From positions 2,976,001 to 3,040,000 of the forward strand of contig NZ_JACHJC010000001.1 of NCBI RefSeq assembly GCF_014203425.1: 64,000 nt of DNA. Reading direction: 5' to 3'. The position numbers were made by a program, and so were the translations under genes. The DNA is from Micromonospora echinospora (GTDB taxonomy: Bacteria; Actinomycetota; Actinomycetes; Mycobacteriales; Micromonosporaceae). Below are positions 17,864 to 25,844 of this stretch, one piece after another (position 1 is the stretch's first letter; every line of letters begins with the position of its first letter). The notes below the pieces were generated by a model that was given only the letters and a program-made list of their open reading frames with translations, was not told where the DNA came from and did not search any database.

Positions 17864-17946
17864 AACGACCCGAGCCTACGCCACCCGGATCGGATGTGAT
17901 GTGCGGCCGGGGGTGAGAGGATTCATCCCGTACGCCGGGAGGGGTC

Positions 17947-18528
17947 ATGGGGTCGTTCAGGGTACGTGAGGCGCTGCTGGTCGCGGTCGCCGCGTGCGCC
18001 GCCCCGCTGGTCGGCGCGCTGCCCGCCCAGGCCGCGCCGCGCGCCGCCGAGCCGGTGCCGGACCAGCCCTCGGCCGACGTGATCTTCGTGGAGGTCACCC
18101 CGGGCACCGTGTCGCCCGGCTACCTGGTCGGCATCCGGGCGAGCTGCCGGAACAACACGGTGCCGGCGATCGTCGCCTCGGACGCGTTCGGCAGGATCCA
18201 GGTGCAGCCGCAGCGCGGCCTGCTCACCGCCTCGCCGATGGTGCACGAGCGCACCCGGCCCGGCAACTACCGGGTCAAGCTGGAGTGCCCCGGCGGGGAG
18301 ACCGCCTCCACCATGCTCCAGGTGGTCAAGCAGGGGCAGCCCACCCGGCAGCCGACCCACAGGCCCAGTCACCTGCCCAGCCGTGGCCCGGCGACCGGGT
18401 TCGGCGGTACCGCCGGGCCCGGCCTCGGTGGCCTGCTGGTGCCGGTCGGACTGGCGGTGACCATGGTCGGCGCCGGGCTCGGTGTGGCCGCGTCCCGCCG
18501 CCACGCCCGCGGCGCCGCCGGACGCTGA
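17947..18528 (+). CDS. Secreted, C-terminally anchored protein; candidate sortase substrate
   Basis: 193 aa. Signal peptide 1-30 (hydrophobic core LLVAVAACAAPLVGAL, cleavage near AQA-A). A beta-rich exported domain of about 90 residues follows, with one Cys pair (C67, C114), then a Thr/Pro/His linker. It ends with GPATGFGG (147-154), a membrane helix (160-183) and an RRHAR basic tail. That ending has the shape of a cell-wall sorting signal with PATG in place of LPXTG. The sortase gene begins 8 bp downstream, so enzyme and substrate appear paired. Function of the exported domain is unknown. Confidence 0.82.
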   Translation: MGSFRVREALLVAVAACAAPLVGALPAQAAPRAAEPVPDQPSADVIFVEVTPGTVSPGYLVGIRASCRNNTVPAIVASDAFGRIQVQPQRGLLTASPMVHERTRPGNYRVKLECPGGETASTMLQVVKQGQPTRQPTHRPSHLPSRGPATGFGGTAGPGLGGLLVPVGLAVTMVGAGLGVAASRRHARGAAGR

Positions 18529-18536
18529 GGCCCGCC

Positions 18537-19697
18537 ATGGCCGAGCACTTCCTCCCGCCGCCCGCCGGGTCCCGGCGCTTCGGCCGGCCGTTCCTGGCCC
18601 TGCCGCCTCCGGCCGCGCCGCCCACCGCCGCGGCCCGCCCGTCCCGGACCGGTCCTCCCGCCGCGCCGCCCACCGCCGCGGCCCGCCCGTCCCGGACCGG
18701 TCCTCCCGCCGCGCCGTCCACCGATGCGGCCCGGCCGTCCCGGACCGGTCCTCCCGCCGCGCCGCCCACCGCCGCGGCCCGCCCGTCCCGGACCGGTCCT
18801 CCCGCCGCACCGTCCACCGATGCGGCCCGGCCGTCCGGGGCTGATCCGGCCGCCGCTCCCCGCGCCGGCTCGCGCTCGGGGGAGGTGCCTGCCGCCGGGA
18901 CCGGTTCGTCCGTCGTGCCGGTCTCCGGGTCGCGGCCGTGGCTGCCTCCGCCCGCCGCGTCGCGACCGTGGGATCCGCCGTCGGCCGATGCGCGGGCCCT
19001 GCGCCCGCGGCCCGCCGGGCCGCCGCCGGTCGAGCCGCCACCGGCGTCGTCGGGCGGGCGGGGCCGGGGCTCGTGGACGAAGCCGCTGGCCGTGGTGCTG
19101 GTGCTGATCGGTGTGTTCGCCACCGGGGCCGGGCTGGGGCGCACGGCGGGGCCGTTCGACTTCGCCGACGCGTCGACCGAGTCGAGCGGATCGGGCGGCT
19201 CGGGCGCGGCGGCGGCCCCGGCCAGTGCCGCCCCGGCCCGGAAACCGGCGAGCCGGCCGGTGCGCCTGTCGGTGCCGGCCATCAAGGTCACCGCGCCGGT
19301 CACCCCGGTGGGGCAGGCGAAGGACGGCTCGGTGGACGTGCCGCCGCTGACCGAGCACAACCAGACCGGCTGGTACGACAGGGGAGCGGTGCCCGGCGAC
19401 CCCGGCCGGGCGATCATCGTGGGCCACGTCGACACCAAGAGCGGGCCGGCCGTCTTCTACCGGTTGCGTTCGCTGAAGCCGGGCGCCCGGATCACGGTGA
19501 CCCGGGCGGACCGCAGCGTGGTCACGTTCAAGGTGGACAGCGTCGAGTACTTCGACAAGGCGAACCTGCCCGCGGCCCGGGTCTACGGCGATTCCGGCCC
19601 GGCCGAACTGCGCCTGATCACCTGCGGCGGCGAGTGGGTCGGCGGCCGCACCGGCTACCAGGACAACGTGATCGTCTTCGCGTCCCTGGCATCCTGA
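18537..19697 (+). CDS. Class E/F-type sortase with Pro/Ala-rich repeat N-terminus
   Basis: 386 aa. N-terminal about 100 residues are 16-residue tandem repeats (AAPPTAAARPSRTGPP), then more disordered Pro/Ser sequence, a membrane helix near 182-202, and a C-terminal sortase domain with catalytic His in VGHVDTKSG (about 294), Cys in LITCGG (about 361) and Arg near 371. It probably anchors the protein encoded just upstream. Start is the ATG 8 bp after that stop; the open frame extends far upstream but overlaps the substrate gene. A long cytoplasmic repeat tail before the anchor helix is unusual for sortases. Confidence 0.88.
   Translation: MAEHFLPPPAGSRRFGRPFLALPPPAAPPTAAARPSRTGPPAAPPTAAARPSRTGPPAAPSTDAARPSRTGPPAAPPTAAARPSRTGPPAAPSTDAARPSGADPAAAPRAGSRSGEVPAAGTGSSVVPVSGSRPWLPPPAASRPWDPPSADARALRPRPAGPPPVEPPPASSGGRGRGSWTKPLAVVLVLIGVFATGAGLGRTAGPFDFADASTESSGSGGSGAAAAPASAAPARKPASRPVRLSVPAIKVTAPVTPVGQAKDGSVDVPPLTEHNQTGWYDRGAVPGDPGRAIIVGHVDTKSGPAVFYRLRSLKPGARITVTRADRSVVTFKVDSVEYFDKANLPAARVYGDSGPAELRLITCGGEWVGGRTGYQDNVIVFASLAS
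18613..18852 (+). repeat. Five 48-bp tandem repeats in the sortase gene
   Basis: Copies begin at 18613, 18661, 18709, 18757 and 18805 and keep the reading frame (16 codons). Copies 1, 2 and 4 are near-identical; 3 and 5 share an ACCGATGC variant, so the array looks like alternating higher-order duplication. The last copy decays after GGCCGTCC. Confidence 0.85.
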
Positions 19698-19716
19698 CGG
19701 GCAACGGGGAAGCGGG

Positions 19717-20031
19717 TCAGGGTTTGGCGGGGACCTGCTGGACGACCTCGAACTCCAGCAGGTTCGCGCCGGTGGCGACCGGCTTGCGCGGCTCGCCGCC
19801 CTCGGCGTGCGCGGCCCGGGACGGGCCCTGCGCCCACGCCTGGTACGCCTCCTCGCTCTCCCAGCGGGTGTAGACGAAGTAGCGGCTCTCCCCGGCGACC
19901 GGACGCAGCAACTCGAAGCCGAGGAAACCGGGGGAGTTCTCCACCGCGCCGGCCCGGGCCGCGAACCGCTTCTCCAGCTCCTCGCCGGCGCCGGGCGGGA
20001 CGTCGATCGCGTTGATCTTCACGACTGCCAT
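19717..20031 (-). CDS. mhuD: Heme-degrading monooxygenase, MhuD type
   Basis: 104 aa antibiotic-biosynthesis-monooxygenase fold. It closely resembles mycobacterial MhuD along its whole length as I recall it (MAVVKINAIDVP, ENSPGFLGFELLRPV, TGANLLEFEVV). Asn7, the Trp in AYQAWA and the His in RAAHA, which bind and ruffle heme in MhuD, are all present. It would open heme without releasing CO, yielding mycobilin and iron. Single-gene unit, convergent with the sortase. Confidence 0.87.
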   Translation of the reverse strand: MAVVKINAIDVPPGAGEELEKRFAARAGAVENSPGFLGFELLRPVAGESRYFVYTRWESEEAYQAWAQGPSRAAHAEGGEPRKPVATGANLLEFEVVQQVPAKP

Positions 20032-20071
20032 GTGTCCACCCTAGCGAGCGCCGTCGCGCGGCAGCGGGCGG

Positions 20072-20869
20072 TCAGAACGTCTCGACGGCCGGCGCCAGGT
20101 CGGCGTCCACCACGACCGGGGCGTGGTCGGACGGGCCCTTGCCCTTGCGGGCCTCCCGGTCCACGTACGCGGAGCGGACCGCGCGGGCGAACGGCGCGCT
20201 CGCGTACACCAGGTCGATCCGCATGCCCTTGTTCTGGTGGAACATCCCGGCCCGGTAGTCCCAGTACGTGAACGGGTGTGGCCCCTTCATCGGCGTCGGC
20301 ACCACGTCCTCCAGCCCCAGGTCACGCAGCGCGGCCAGGGCGGCCCGTTCGGCCGGCGTGACGTGGGTGGAGGTGACGAACAGCGCGGGGTCCCAGACGT
20401 CGGCGTCGGTGGGCGCGACGTTGAAGTCGCCACAGACAGCCACCGGCAGGGGCCCGGCCACCTCCGGTTCCAGGGCGTCGCGCAGCGCCGCGAACCAGGC
20501 CAGCTTGTATGCGTAGTGCGGGTCGTCCGGCGTGCGGCCGTTCGGCACGTACACCGACCAGACCCGCAGCCCGTCGCAGGTGGCCGAGATGGCGCGGGCC
20601 TCGGGCTCGGGGAAGCCGGGCTCACCCGGGAAGCCGACCGCCACGTCGGCGAGCCCGACCCGGGACAGGACGGCGACGCCGTTCCACCGGCCGTCGCTGT
20701 GGCTGGCCACCTCGTAGCCCAGCTCGCCGACCTCGGCGACCGGGAACGCCCCGTCCGGGCACTTGGTCTCCTGCAGGCATACGACGTCGGGCTTCGTGGT
20801 GGCCAGCCAGTCGAGCAGCCGGGGCAGGCGGGCCTTCACCGAGTTGACGTTCCAGGTCGCCAGGCGCAT
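20072..20869 (-). CDS. xth: Exodeoxyribonuclease III (AP endonuclease)
   Basis: 265 aa Mg-dependent EEP-fold nuclease for base-excision repair. Family motifs TWNVNSVKAR (residues about 5-14), CLQETKC (about 35-41), YVPNGR, CGDFNVAP and the terminal GPSDHAPVVVD are present. ATG 20869 gives the standard N-terminus; upstream open frame lacks protein character. The PAC2 gene lies 41 bp upstream on the same strand. Confidence 0.94.
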   Translation of the reverse strand: MRLATWNVNSVKARLPRLLDWLATTKPDVVCLQETKCPDGAFPVAEVGELGYEVASHSDGRWNGVAVLSRVGLADVAVGFPGEPGFPEPEARAISATCDGLRVWSVYVPNGRTPDDPHYAYKLAWFAALRDALEPEVAGPLPVAVCGDFNVAPTDADVWDPALFVTSTHVTPAERAALAALRDLGLEDVVPTPMKGPHPFTYWDYRAGMFHQNKGMRIDLVYASAPFARAVRSAYVDREARKGKGPSDHAPVVVDADLAPAVETF

Positions 20870-20910
20870 GTGCCCAGCCTGCCGCATCCCCGGCCGCCTT
20901 GCCCGCCCGG

Positions 20911-21831
20911 TCAGCGCTCCGGGGTGTCGCCGGGACGGGTCTGCTCGGCCAGGAAGCGCTCCAGCTCGGCGCCGAGCTCGTCGGCGGTGGGCAGCGGCCC
21001 GGTCTCCCCGGCGAGCAGGCTCTTCTCGCCCCGCCCGCGGGCGAACGCGTCGTACTGCTCCTCCAGCGCCTGCACCAGCGTGGCCGCCTCCTCGGTCTGG
21101 GTGACCTGGCGGTCGATCTCGACCCGGACCGCCTCGGCGGCGGTGCGCAGGTCCTCGACCGGCAGCAGCAGGCCCGTGCTGCGGGACACGGCCGACAGCA
21201 GCGCCTCGGCGGCGGCCGGGTACTCGGCCTGGGCCACGTAGTGCGGCACGTGCGCGGCGAACCCGAGGGCGTCGCGGCCCTGCTCGCCGAGGCGGTACTC
21301 CAGGAGGTGACCGACGCTGGCCGGCACCTGCACCTTCTGCAGCCACGGCTCGTGGCCGGCGATCAGCTCCTTGCGGGTGGCGTGCGCGGTGACGCCGCTG
21401 GGCCGGGTGTGCGGCACCGCCATCGGGATCGAGTTGAGACCGACGGTGAGCCGGACGTCGAGGCGGGCGCAGAGCCCGGCGACGGCTGCTACGAAACGCT
21501 CCCACTGCAGGTCCGGCTCGGGGCCGGTGAGCAGCAGGAACGGCGTCTCGTCGTCGTCGCGCAGGACGTGCAGCTCCAGGGCCGGGCCGTCGTAGTCGGC
21601 CCAGTGGTCCTCGACGAACGTCATCACCGGGCGGCGGGAGCGGTAGTCGAAGACCTGGTCGATGTCGAAGCGGGCGATCGTCCGGGCGTCGAGCGAGGTG
21701 AGCAGCTGCTCGCGGGCGAGCCGGGTGGCGTTGCCGGCGTCGACGAAGCCGGTGAGCGCCTGGATCAGCACCGGCTGGCCGAGCTCGGGCAGCTCGTCGG
21801 TGAGTTCGTAGAGCTCGTGTGGATCGAGCAC
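20911..21831 (-). CDS. PAC2-family protein
   Basis: 306 aa. The PAC2 (proteasome assembly chaperone-like) fold is recognised from QALTGFVDAGNA near the start and the SIPMAVPHTRP / VPHYVAQAEYP segments. Residues about 230-306 form a Glu/Ala-rich helical, possibly coiled-coil tail. Actinobacterial members are conserved but lack a defined activity. Start ATG 21831; a 393-bp gap separates it from the divergent gene at 22225. Confidence 0.85.
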   Translation of the reverse strand: MLDPHELYELTDELPELGQPVLIQALTGFVDAGNATRLAREQLLTSLDARTIARFDIDQVFDYRSRRPVMTFVEDHWADYDGPALELHVLRDDDETPFLLLTGPEPDLQWERFVAAVAGLCARLDVRLTVGLNSIPMAVPHTRPSGVTAHATRKELIAGHEPWLQKVQVPASVGHLLEYRLGEQGRDALGFAAHVPHYVAQAEYPAAAEALLSAVSRSTGLLLPVEDLRTAAEAVRVEIDRQVTQTEEAATLVQALEEQYDAFARGRGEKSLLAGETGPLPTADELGAELERFLAEQTRPGDTPER

Positions 21832-22224
21832 CGGTGGGGTCCTCCCTGTCGACGCGTACGGGGGAGCGCCGAACGTGCGGTCTCCCCGGTTCGGCCAACG
21901 TACCGGGGGGTGTGGTCCATTCCGTTACGGACACCTCCGATGCCCGGATGGTGATCACGATTCGGCTACGCCCCGGTCCGGCGGCGGACATCCGGATCGT
22001 CCGAACGGACGAGTTAGTCGATCATCGGGCGGGAGGGGGAGACCTGCGAGGTTCGTGCCGGCGGAGATTGGACCCGTGGCGGGCGGGCGATTCGCCCGGT
22101 TCCCGAGGTCCGTCGCCGGCTGGGTGCGGCAGGTGACGAGTGTCCGGCCCGGGCCGCACAAAGTGTGACGAGGGCCACCCTTACGGCCTGGATGATCCCG
22201 GTTTGTGCTGCCTAGCCTCGTCGG
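21832..22224. other. 393-bp intergenic region between divergent genes
   Basis: No credible gene. It contains a 16-bp palindrome TCGTCCGAACGGACGA (21997-22012). Part of this, ATCGTCCGAACGG, recurs in inverted orientation inside the next coding region near 22281-22293. I looked for a c-di-AMP (ydaO) riboswitch and did not find its conserved core. Confidence 0.5.
22213..22218 (+). promoter_or_regulatory. -10 element TAGCCT, leaderless promoter
   Basis: TAGCCT ends 6 nt before ATG 22225 with no Shine-Dalgarno in between. No clear -35. Confidence 0.55.
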
Positions 22225-23064
22225 ATGCGTAGCGACGGCACCCTCGACGACCCGAACGGCCCCGGCCGCCCGGCTGACCGTTCGGACGATACCCCCTCCA
22301 ACAGCCGGTCGGCCGTGCTTCGGGGCCTGATCCGGCGTACCCGCTTCTGGGCGCCGATGAACCCCCGGCCCGGCCGGACGAAGCTCGCGGTCGCCACCGG
22401 CGCGGCCTGCTGCCTCGGCCTGGTCGGCGTCAGCCAGGCCGGCTTCGGCGCGCCGGAGCGCGCGGCCGCCCCGGCGCCCTCGGCGGAGGTCGCCGAGCGT
22501 GCGGAGGCCGACGTCGCCTCCCGCGCGACCGCCCGCCCGAGCACCGCGCCGTCCACCGCCGCCCCGTCCGCGACGGCGAGCCCGAAGGCGACCGCCAAGC
22601 CCAAGCCCACGAAGACGGTTCGGCAGATCGTTCCGGTCGCCGGCCTGGACCGTACCCAGATGAACAACGCCAAGAAGATCGTGCAGGCAGGCAAGGAGAT
22701 GGGCGTGCCGCGCCGGGCCCTGGTCATCGCGGTGGCGACCGCGATGCAGGAGAGCACGCTGCTCAACTACGCCAGCGGCGTGCTGCCCGAGTCGCAGAGC
22801 TACCCGCACCAGGCCATCGGCTGGGACCACGACTCGGTCGGGCTGTTCCAGCAGCGCCCGAGCAGCGGCTGGGGCACCGTCGAGCAGCTCATGGACCCCG
22901 AGTACGCGACGAAGGCGTTCCTGTCCGCGCTCGACGAGATCCCCGGCTGGGAGGACCTGCCGCTGTCCGTGGCCGCCCAGGCGGTGCAGATCTCGGCGTT
23001 CCCGGACGCCTACGCCCAGCACGAGTGGCGGGCCGGCAAGGTGGTGGCCGAGATCCTGGGCTGA
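22225..23064 (+). CDS. Secreted lysozyme-fold protein (putative peptidoglycan hydrolase)
   Basis: 279 aa. A charged 50-residue N-terminus precedes an export helix (LAVATGAACCLGLVGVSQAG, about 54-73), an Ala/Pro/Thr/Lys linker (80-130), and a C-terminal domain where AMQESTLLNY places a likely catalytic Glu at residue 176, followed by GLFQQRPSSGWG, typical of lytic-transglycosylase-like folds. The long pre-signal segment is odd; an in-frame ATG at residue 45 would give a shorter signal peptide, but the leaderless -10 supports 22225. Confidence 0.75.
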   Translation: MRSDGTLDDPNGPGRPADRSDDTPSNSRSAVLRGLIRRTRFWAPMNPRPGRTKLAVATGAACCLGLVGVSQAGFGAPERAAAPAPSAEVAERAEADVASRATARPSTAPSTAAPSATASPKATAKPKPTKTVRQIVPVAGLDRTQMNNAKKIVQAGKEMGVPRRALVIAVATAMQESTLLNYASGVLPESQSYPHQAIGWDHDSVGLFQQRPSSGWGTVEQLMDPEYATKAFLSALDEIPGWEDLPLSVAAQAVQISAFPDAYAQHEWRAGKVVAEILG

Positions 23065-23078
23065 CCCCGCGAGGGGTG

Positions 23079-23103
23079 GTTGCCGAAGCGGCGATTCGGG
23101 TAT
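23079..23103 (+). promoter_or_regulatory. SigF/SigB-type promoter GTTG-N15-GGGTAT
   Basis: -35 GTTG at 23079-23082, 15-nt spacer, -10 GGGTAT at 23098-23103. It drives the 48-codon gene and EcsC-like gene, with a leader of about 50 nt that contains a CGGAGG RBS. Confidence 0.7.
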
Positions 23104-23158
23104 CAAGGGCTTGCCGGTCCCAGGTACACATGAAGGGGACCGCGGGACGGAGGACACC

Positions 23159-23305
23159 ATGTCGCTGATGCAACGGATCACCGCCTTCCTGCGGTCGCCG
23201 CGGGGCCAGCAGTTGGTCGACCGCGGCCGGCGTGAGATGTCCAAGCCGGAGAACCAGGCCCGGCTGCGGCAGATCGCGACCCGGCTGCAGTCGCGCCGGC
23301 GCTGA
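23159..23305 (+). CDS. Small basic protein, hypothetical
   Basis: 48 aa, basic (about a dozen Arg). An amphipathic helix LMQRITAFLRSPRGQQLVDR is followed by RREMSKPENQARLRQ and a basic end. The ATG at 23159 is preceded by CGGAGG at proper spacing; an upstream ATG in frame is not supported by an RBS. It is followed after 39 bp by the EcsC-like gene and lies behind a stress-type promoter. Function unknown. Confidence 0.72.
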   Translation: MSLMQRITAFLRSPRGQQLVDRGRREMSKPENQARLRQIATRLQSRRR

Positions 23306-23344
23306 CCCGCGTCACCCCCGCCGCACGAGCCTCCGGAGCCCTTC

Positions 23345-24085
23345 GTGACCGACCCCGCCCCCGTCGGGGAGCCCGACGCCGTCCCCGCAGCTCCCGTCCC
23401 GCCGGTGGAGGTGCCCGAGGGGCCTCCGGCCAAGCTCTGGGACCGGATGCGTGAGGACCCGCAGTACGCACCGGAGCACCTGGCCCTGGAGGCGGTACGC
23501 CGGCTCGGGCCGGAGGCCGCACAGTGGGCCGCCCGGGAGCGTGCCCTGCGGCCGGACGCCCCGCCCGAGCAACTGGCCGACCAGGCGGTCCGCAAGTTCG
23601 TCAACCACGCGAGGCTCTCCGGCGCTGTGTCCGGCGCGGCCGGGCTGCCCGGCGCGGTGATCGACGTGGGCGTGCTGGCCTGGACCCAGGCCCGGCTGGT
23701 GCTGCACGTCGCGGCCGCGTACGGCGCCGACCCGACGCACGTCGACCGGGCCACCGACCTGCTGGTGCTCCAGCGCGTGCACAAGGCCGCCCAGACCGCC
23801 CGCCTGGCGCTCGGGGTGGCCGCCGGCCGCGAGCGGGCCGGCGCGTTGTTCGGCTCCGCCGCCGACCGGGCGCTGGGCCGGGTGATGCTCCAGCTCGGCG
23901 TCCGGCTGGCCCGGATGGCCGGGCTGCGTGCCGCCAAGCGGATGTTCGCCAAGGTCGTGCCGGGCGCCGCGATCGTGCTCGGCACCTGGGCCAACTCGTC
24001 GGCCACGAAGGAGCTGGCCGACCGTACGCGCGCCCTCTACCGGGCCGGCGGTCCCCGGCCGCTTCCCGGTCCGCGCCAGCCCTGA
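23345..24085 (+). CDS. EcsC-family-like protein
   Basis: 246 aa. Pro-rich N-terminus, then a helical domain with Gly/Ala-rich amphipathic stretches (SGAAGLPGAVIDVGVLAWTQARLVL) resembling EcsC proteins, which associate with membranes but have no known activity. GTG start 23345. Probably co-transcribed with the 48-aa gene from the SigF-type promoter. Confidence 0.7.
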   Translation: MTDPAPVGEPDAVPAAPVPPVEVPEGPPAKLWDRMREDPQYAPEHLALEAVRRLGPEAAQWAARERALRPDAPPEQLADQAVRKFVNHARLSGAVSGAAGLPGAVIDVGVLAWTQARLVLHVAAAYGADPTHVDRATDLLVLQRVHKAAQTARLALGVAAGRERAGALFGSAADRALGRVMLQLGVRLARMAGLRAAKRMFAKVVPGAAIVLGTWANSSATKELADRTRALYRAGGPRPLPGPRQP

Positions 24086-24097
24086 CCAGCATTGCGC

Positions 24098-24121
24098 CGG
24101 CCGCTCCACCCGGGGCGGCCG
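24098..24121. terminator. Terminator hairpin between convergent genes
   Basis: 10-bp stem CGGCCGCTCC / GGGGCGGCCG with one G-U pair and an ACCC loop. Confidence 0.6.
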
Positions 24122-24132
24122 ACGCCGGCCGG

Positions 24133-24975
24133 TCAGCTCGCCCAGCCGGAGGCGTTCCAGGCCACCTCGGCCAGCCGGCCCTGCCCGGCCGCGTTCGGGT
24201 GGAACCAGTCCAGCGCGTTCACCTGGTCCAGGGTGAAGCGGTGGCGGTGCACCGCGCCACCGTCCCAGCGGCAGCGTGATCCGTACGCCCGGCAGGCGGC
24301 ACGGAGCTGGCCGTCGTACGCCTCGATCCGGTCCTGGACGCGGGCCCGGCGGGCCGCCGCGGCGGGCGCGGTCGACGTGGCGTCGGCCAGCAGCGCCGGG
24401 CAGACGCCACGCGACCAGGCCCGCACGGCGCGGGGCTCGGTGTGGCCGATCTGCCAGAGCCGGTACAGGTCCGGGATGCTGACCACCAGCACCCGGGCCT
24501 TCGGCCGGCCCTCGCGCAGCACCGCGAGCGCCGCGTCGACCTGATCCCGGAAGGTCGCGACGGCGGTCATGTCGTCGACGTCGCCCCGGCAGGCGTCGTT
24601 CGCCCCGATCAGCACGGTTACCAGGTCTGCCTTGTCGCGTACCGCCGACCGGGCCTGGTCGGCCAGCCCGGCCGCGCGGGCGCCGGGCACCGCCCGGTTG
24701 TACGCCCGCAGCCCCGGCGCGTCGGCGCGCAGCCGCCGGTAGAGGCTCTCCACCCGCAGGCCGTCCCCGGTCGACCAGGAGTTGCGCTCGCAGCTCACCA
24801 GCACCAGGCAGGAGCCGTAGCCGGTGCTCACCGAGTCGCCGAGCGCGACCAGCGCCCGGGGCTCGCCGGGCCGGGGCGTGCCGGACGGCCGGGGCGACGC
24901 CTCGCCGGAGCCGTCACAGGCCAGCGCGACGAGCGCCGCCAGGCAGGCCAGCGCGGCGATCCAGCGTCGAGGCAT
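24133..24975 (-). CDS. SGNH/GDSL-hydrolase lipoprotein
   Basis: 280 aa. Lipoprotein signal with ALAC lipobox (Cys about 20), then an SGNH domain: block I ALGDSVSTGYG (Ser nucleophile, about 47), block III LIGANDAC (Asn), and block V DWFHPNAAGQ (Asp/His, about 256-260). Several Cys pairs fit an exported, disulfide-bonded esterase. Substrate (lipid, acetylated sugar or cell-wall ester) not determinable. Monocistronic. Confidence 0.87.
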   Translation of the reverse strand: MPRRWIAALACLAALVALACDGSGEASPRPSGTPRPGEPRALVALGDSVSTGYGSCLVLVSCERNSWSTGDGLRVESLYRRLRADAPGLRAYNRAVPGARAAGLADQARSAVRDKADLVTVLIGANDACRGDVDDMTAVATFRDQVDAALAVLREGRPKARVLVVSIPDLYRLWQIGHTEPRAVRAWSRGVCPALLADATSTAPAAAARRARVQDRIEAYDGQLRAACRAYGSRCRWDGGAVHRHRFTLDQVNALDWFHPNAAGQGRLAEVAWNASGWAS

Positions 24976-25075
24976 CGGTTCCCCCGTCCGGCGGCGGCAA
25001 CGGGCGCGTCCACCCTATGCCCCGGCGGGGCCCCGGAAGCGGTTCTGTCGGCTATCGGGCATCGACCACTGTCGT

Positions 25076-25669
25076 TCACATCTGTCGGGTCGGCGCAGGC
25101 CGGCCGTGCAGCCACCGGTGCAGCGCGCGGGTGATCCGGGGCAGTACCAGGTAGGTCATCAGCGGGGTGAGCACGAGCGTCATCAGCAGCGTCCGCCCGG
25201 CCAGCGGCACGTCGGCGAGGAACCGGGTGGTCAGCAGCGTGGCGGCCAGGCTGAGCGGGAAGAACGCCAGCCAGATCGTGACCGCCTGCTTCCAGCGCGG
25301 CGGCGCGGCCGGCTCCGGCTCGCCGAACGTCTCGACCACGTGGTCCACCGGCGGGGCGAACCAGCCCTCGATGCCGGTGCGCCGCTCCACCCGGGTGTGC
25401 TCGACGATGCCCTGCGCCGAGCTGAGCCACCAGCGCCGCTGCGGCGAGTCCTCCCAGCCGCGCAGCGTGTCCGCGTCGGCGAAGCGGTACATCACGTGCC
25501 ACTCGCCGGAACCGGGGGCGCTGCGGACGAAACCGGCGCCGAGGAAGCCCGGGAAGCTCTCCGCGAGCGCCGTCCCGGCCCGCATCCACGCCACCACCTC
25601 GTCGGTACGCGCGGGGTCGGCGCGCCGGGACACGGCGACGGTCACGGGTACGGCCTGCGTCGTGGTCAT
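25076..25669 (-). CDS. ABM-domain protein with two C-terminal membrane helices
   Basis: 197 aa. N-terminal antibiotic-biosynthesis-monooxygenase-type dimeric alpha/beta barrel (VTVAVSRRADP, then FPGFLGAGFV, WHVMYRFAD), followed by two membrane helices near residues 130-150 and 158-178. This ABM plus two-helix architecture is common in actinobacteria with no known reaction. Start chosen at ATG 25669, with GAGAGG 6-7 nt upstream. Confidence 0.8.
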   Translation of the reverse strand: MTTTQAVPVTVAVSRRADPARTDEVVAWMRAGTALAESFPGFLGAGFVRSAPGSGEWHVMYRFADADTLRGWEDSPQRRWWLSSAQGIVEHTRVERRTGIEGWFAPPVDHVVETFGEPEPAAPPRWKQAVTIWLAFFPLSLAATLLTTRFLADVPLAGRTLLMTLVLTPLMTYLVLPRITRALHRWLHGRPAPTRQM

Positions 25670-25778
25670 GCCATCCTCTCCACCGGCCCGCGGGATCTCC
25701 GCCGGAACCGGCACCCCGAAGTAACGCACCCGCCCGCCGGCCGCATCCGGCGACCGCCCGCCGGGTGTCCCGCATCAC

Positions 25779-25800
25779 CGGTACGGCCCGGGCCGTACCG
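25779..25800. repeat. 22-bp perfect palindrome
   Basis: CGGTACGGCCC followed immediately by its exact reverse complement. It lies 10 bp upstream of a SigF-type -35 for the DUF6343-like/gabD operon, so it could be an operator. No regulator known. Confidence 0.6.
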
Positions 25801-25810
25801 GTAGCGGCCG

Positions 25811-25835
25811 GTTAGCCCCGCCCGTGCCGGGGTAG
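25811..25835 (+). promoter_or_regulatory. SigF/SigB-type promoter GTTA-N15-GGGTAG
   Basis: -35 GTTA 25811-25814, -10 GGGTAG 25830-25835, 15-nt spacer. The -10 ends 9 nt before ATG 25845, implying a leaderless or near-leaderless mRNA. Confidence 0.55.
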
Positions 25836-25844
25836 GCCCCAGGA

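Noticed and set aside
18613..18852. CRISPR-like array
   Set aside because: Repeats are contiguous, without spacers, keep the reading frame and code for Pro/Ala-rich protein.
21832..22224. c-di-AMP (ydaO) riboswitch upstream of the lysozyme-fold gene
   Set aside because: Cell-wall hydrolase genes in actinobacteria often have one, but I could not find its conserved core, and a leaderless -10 lies directly at the start codon.
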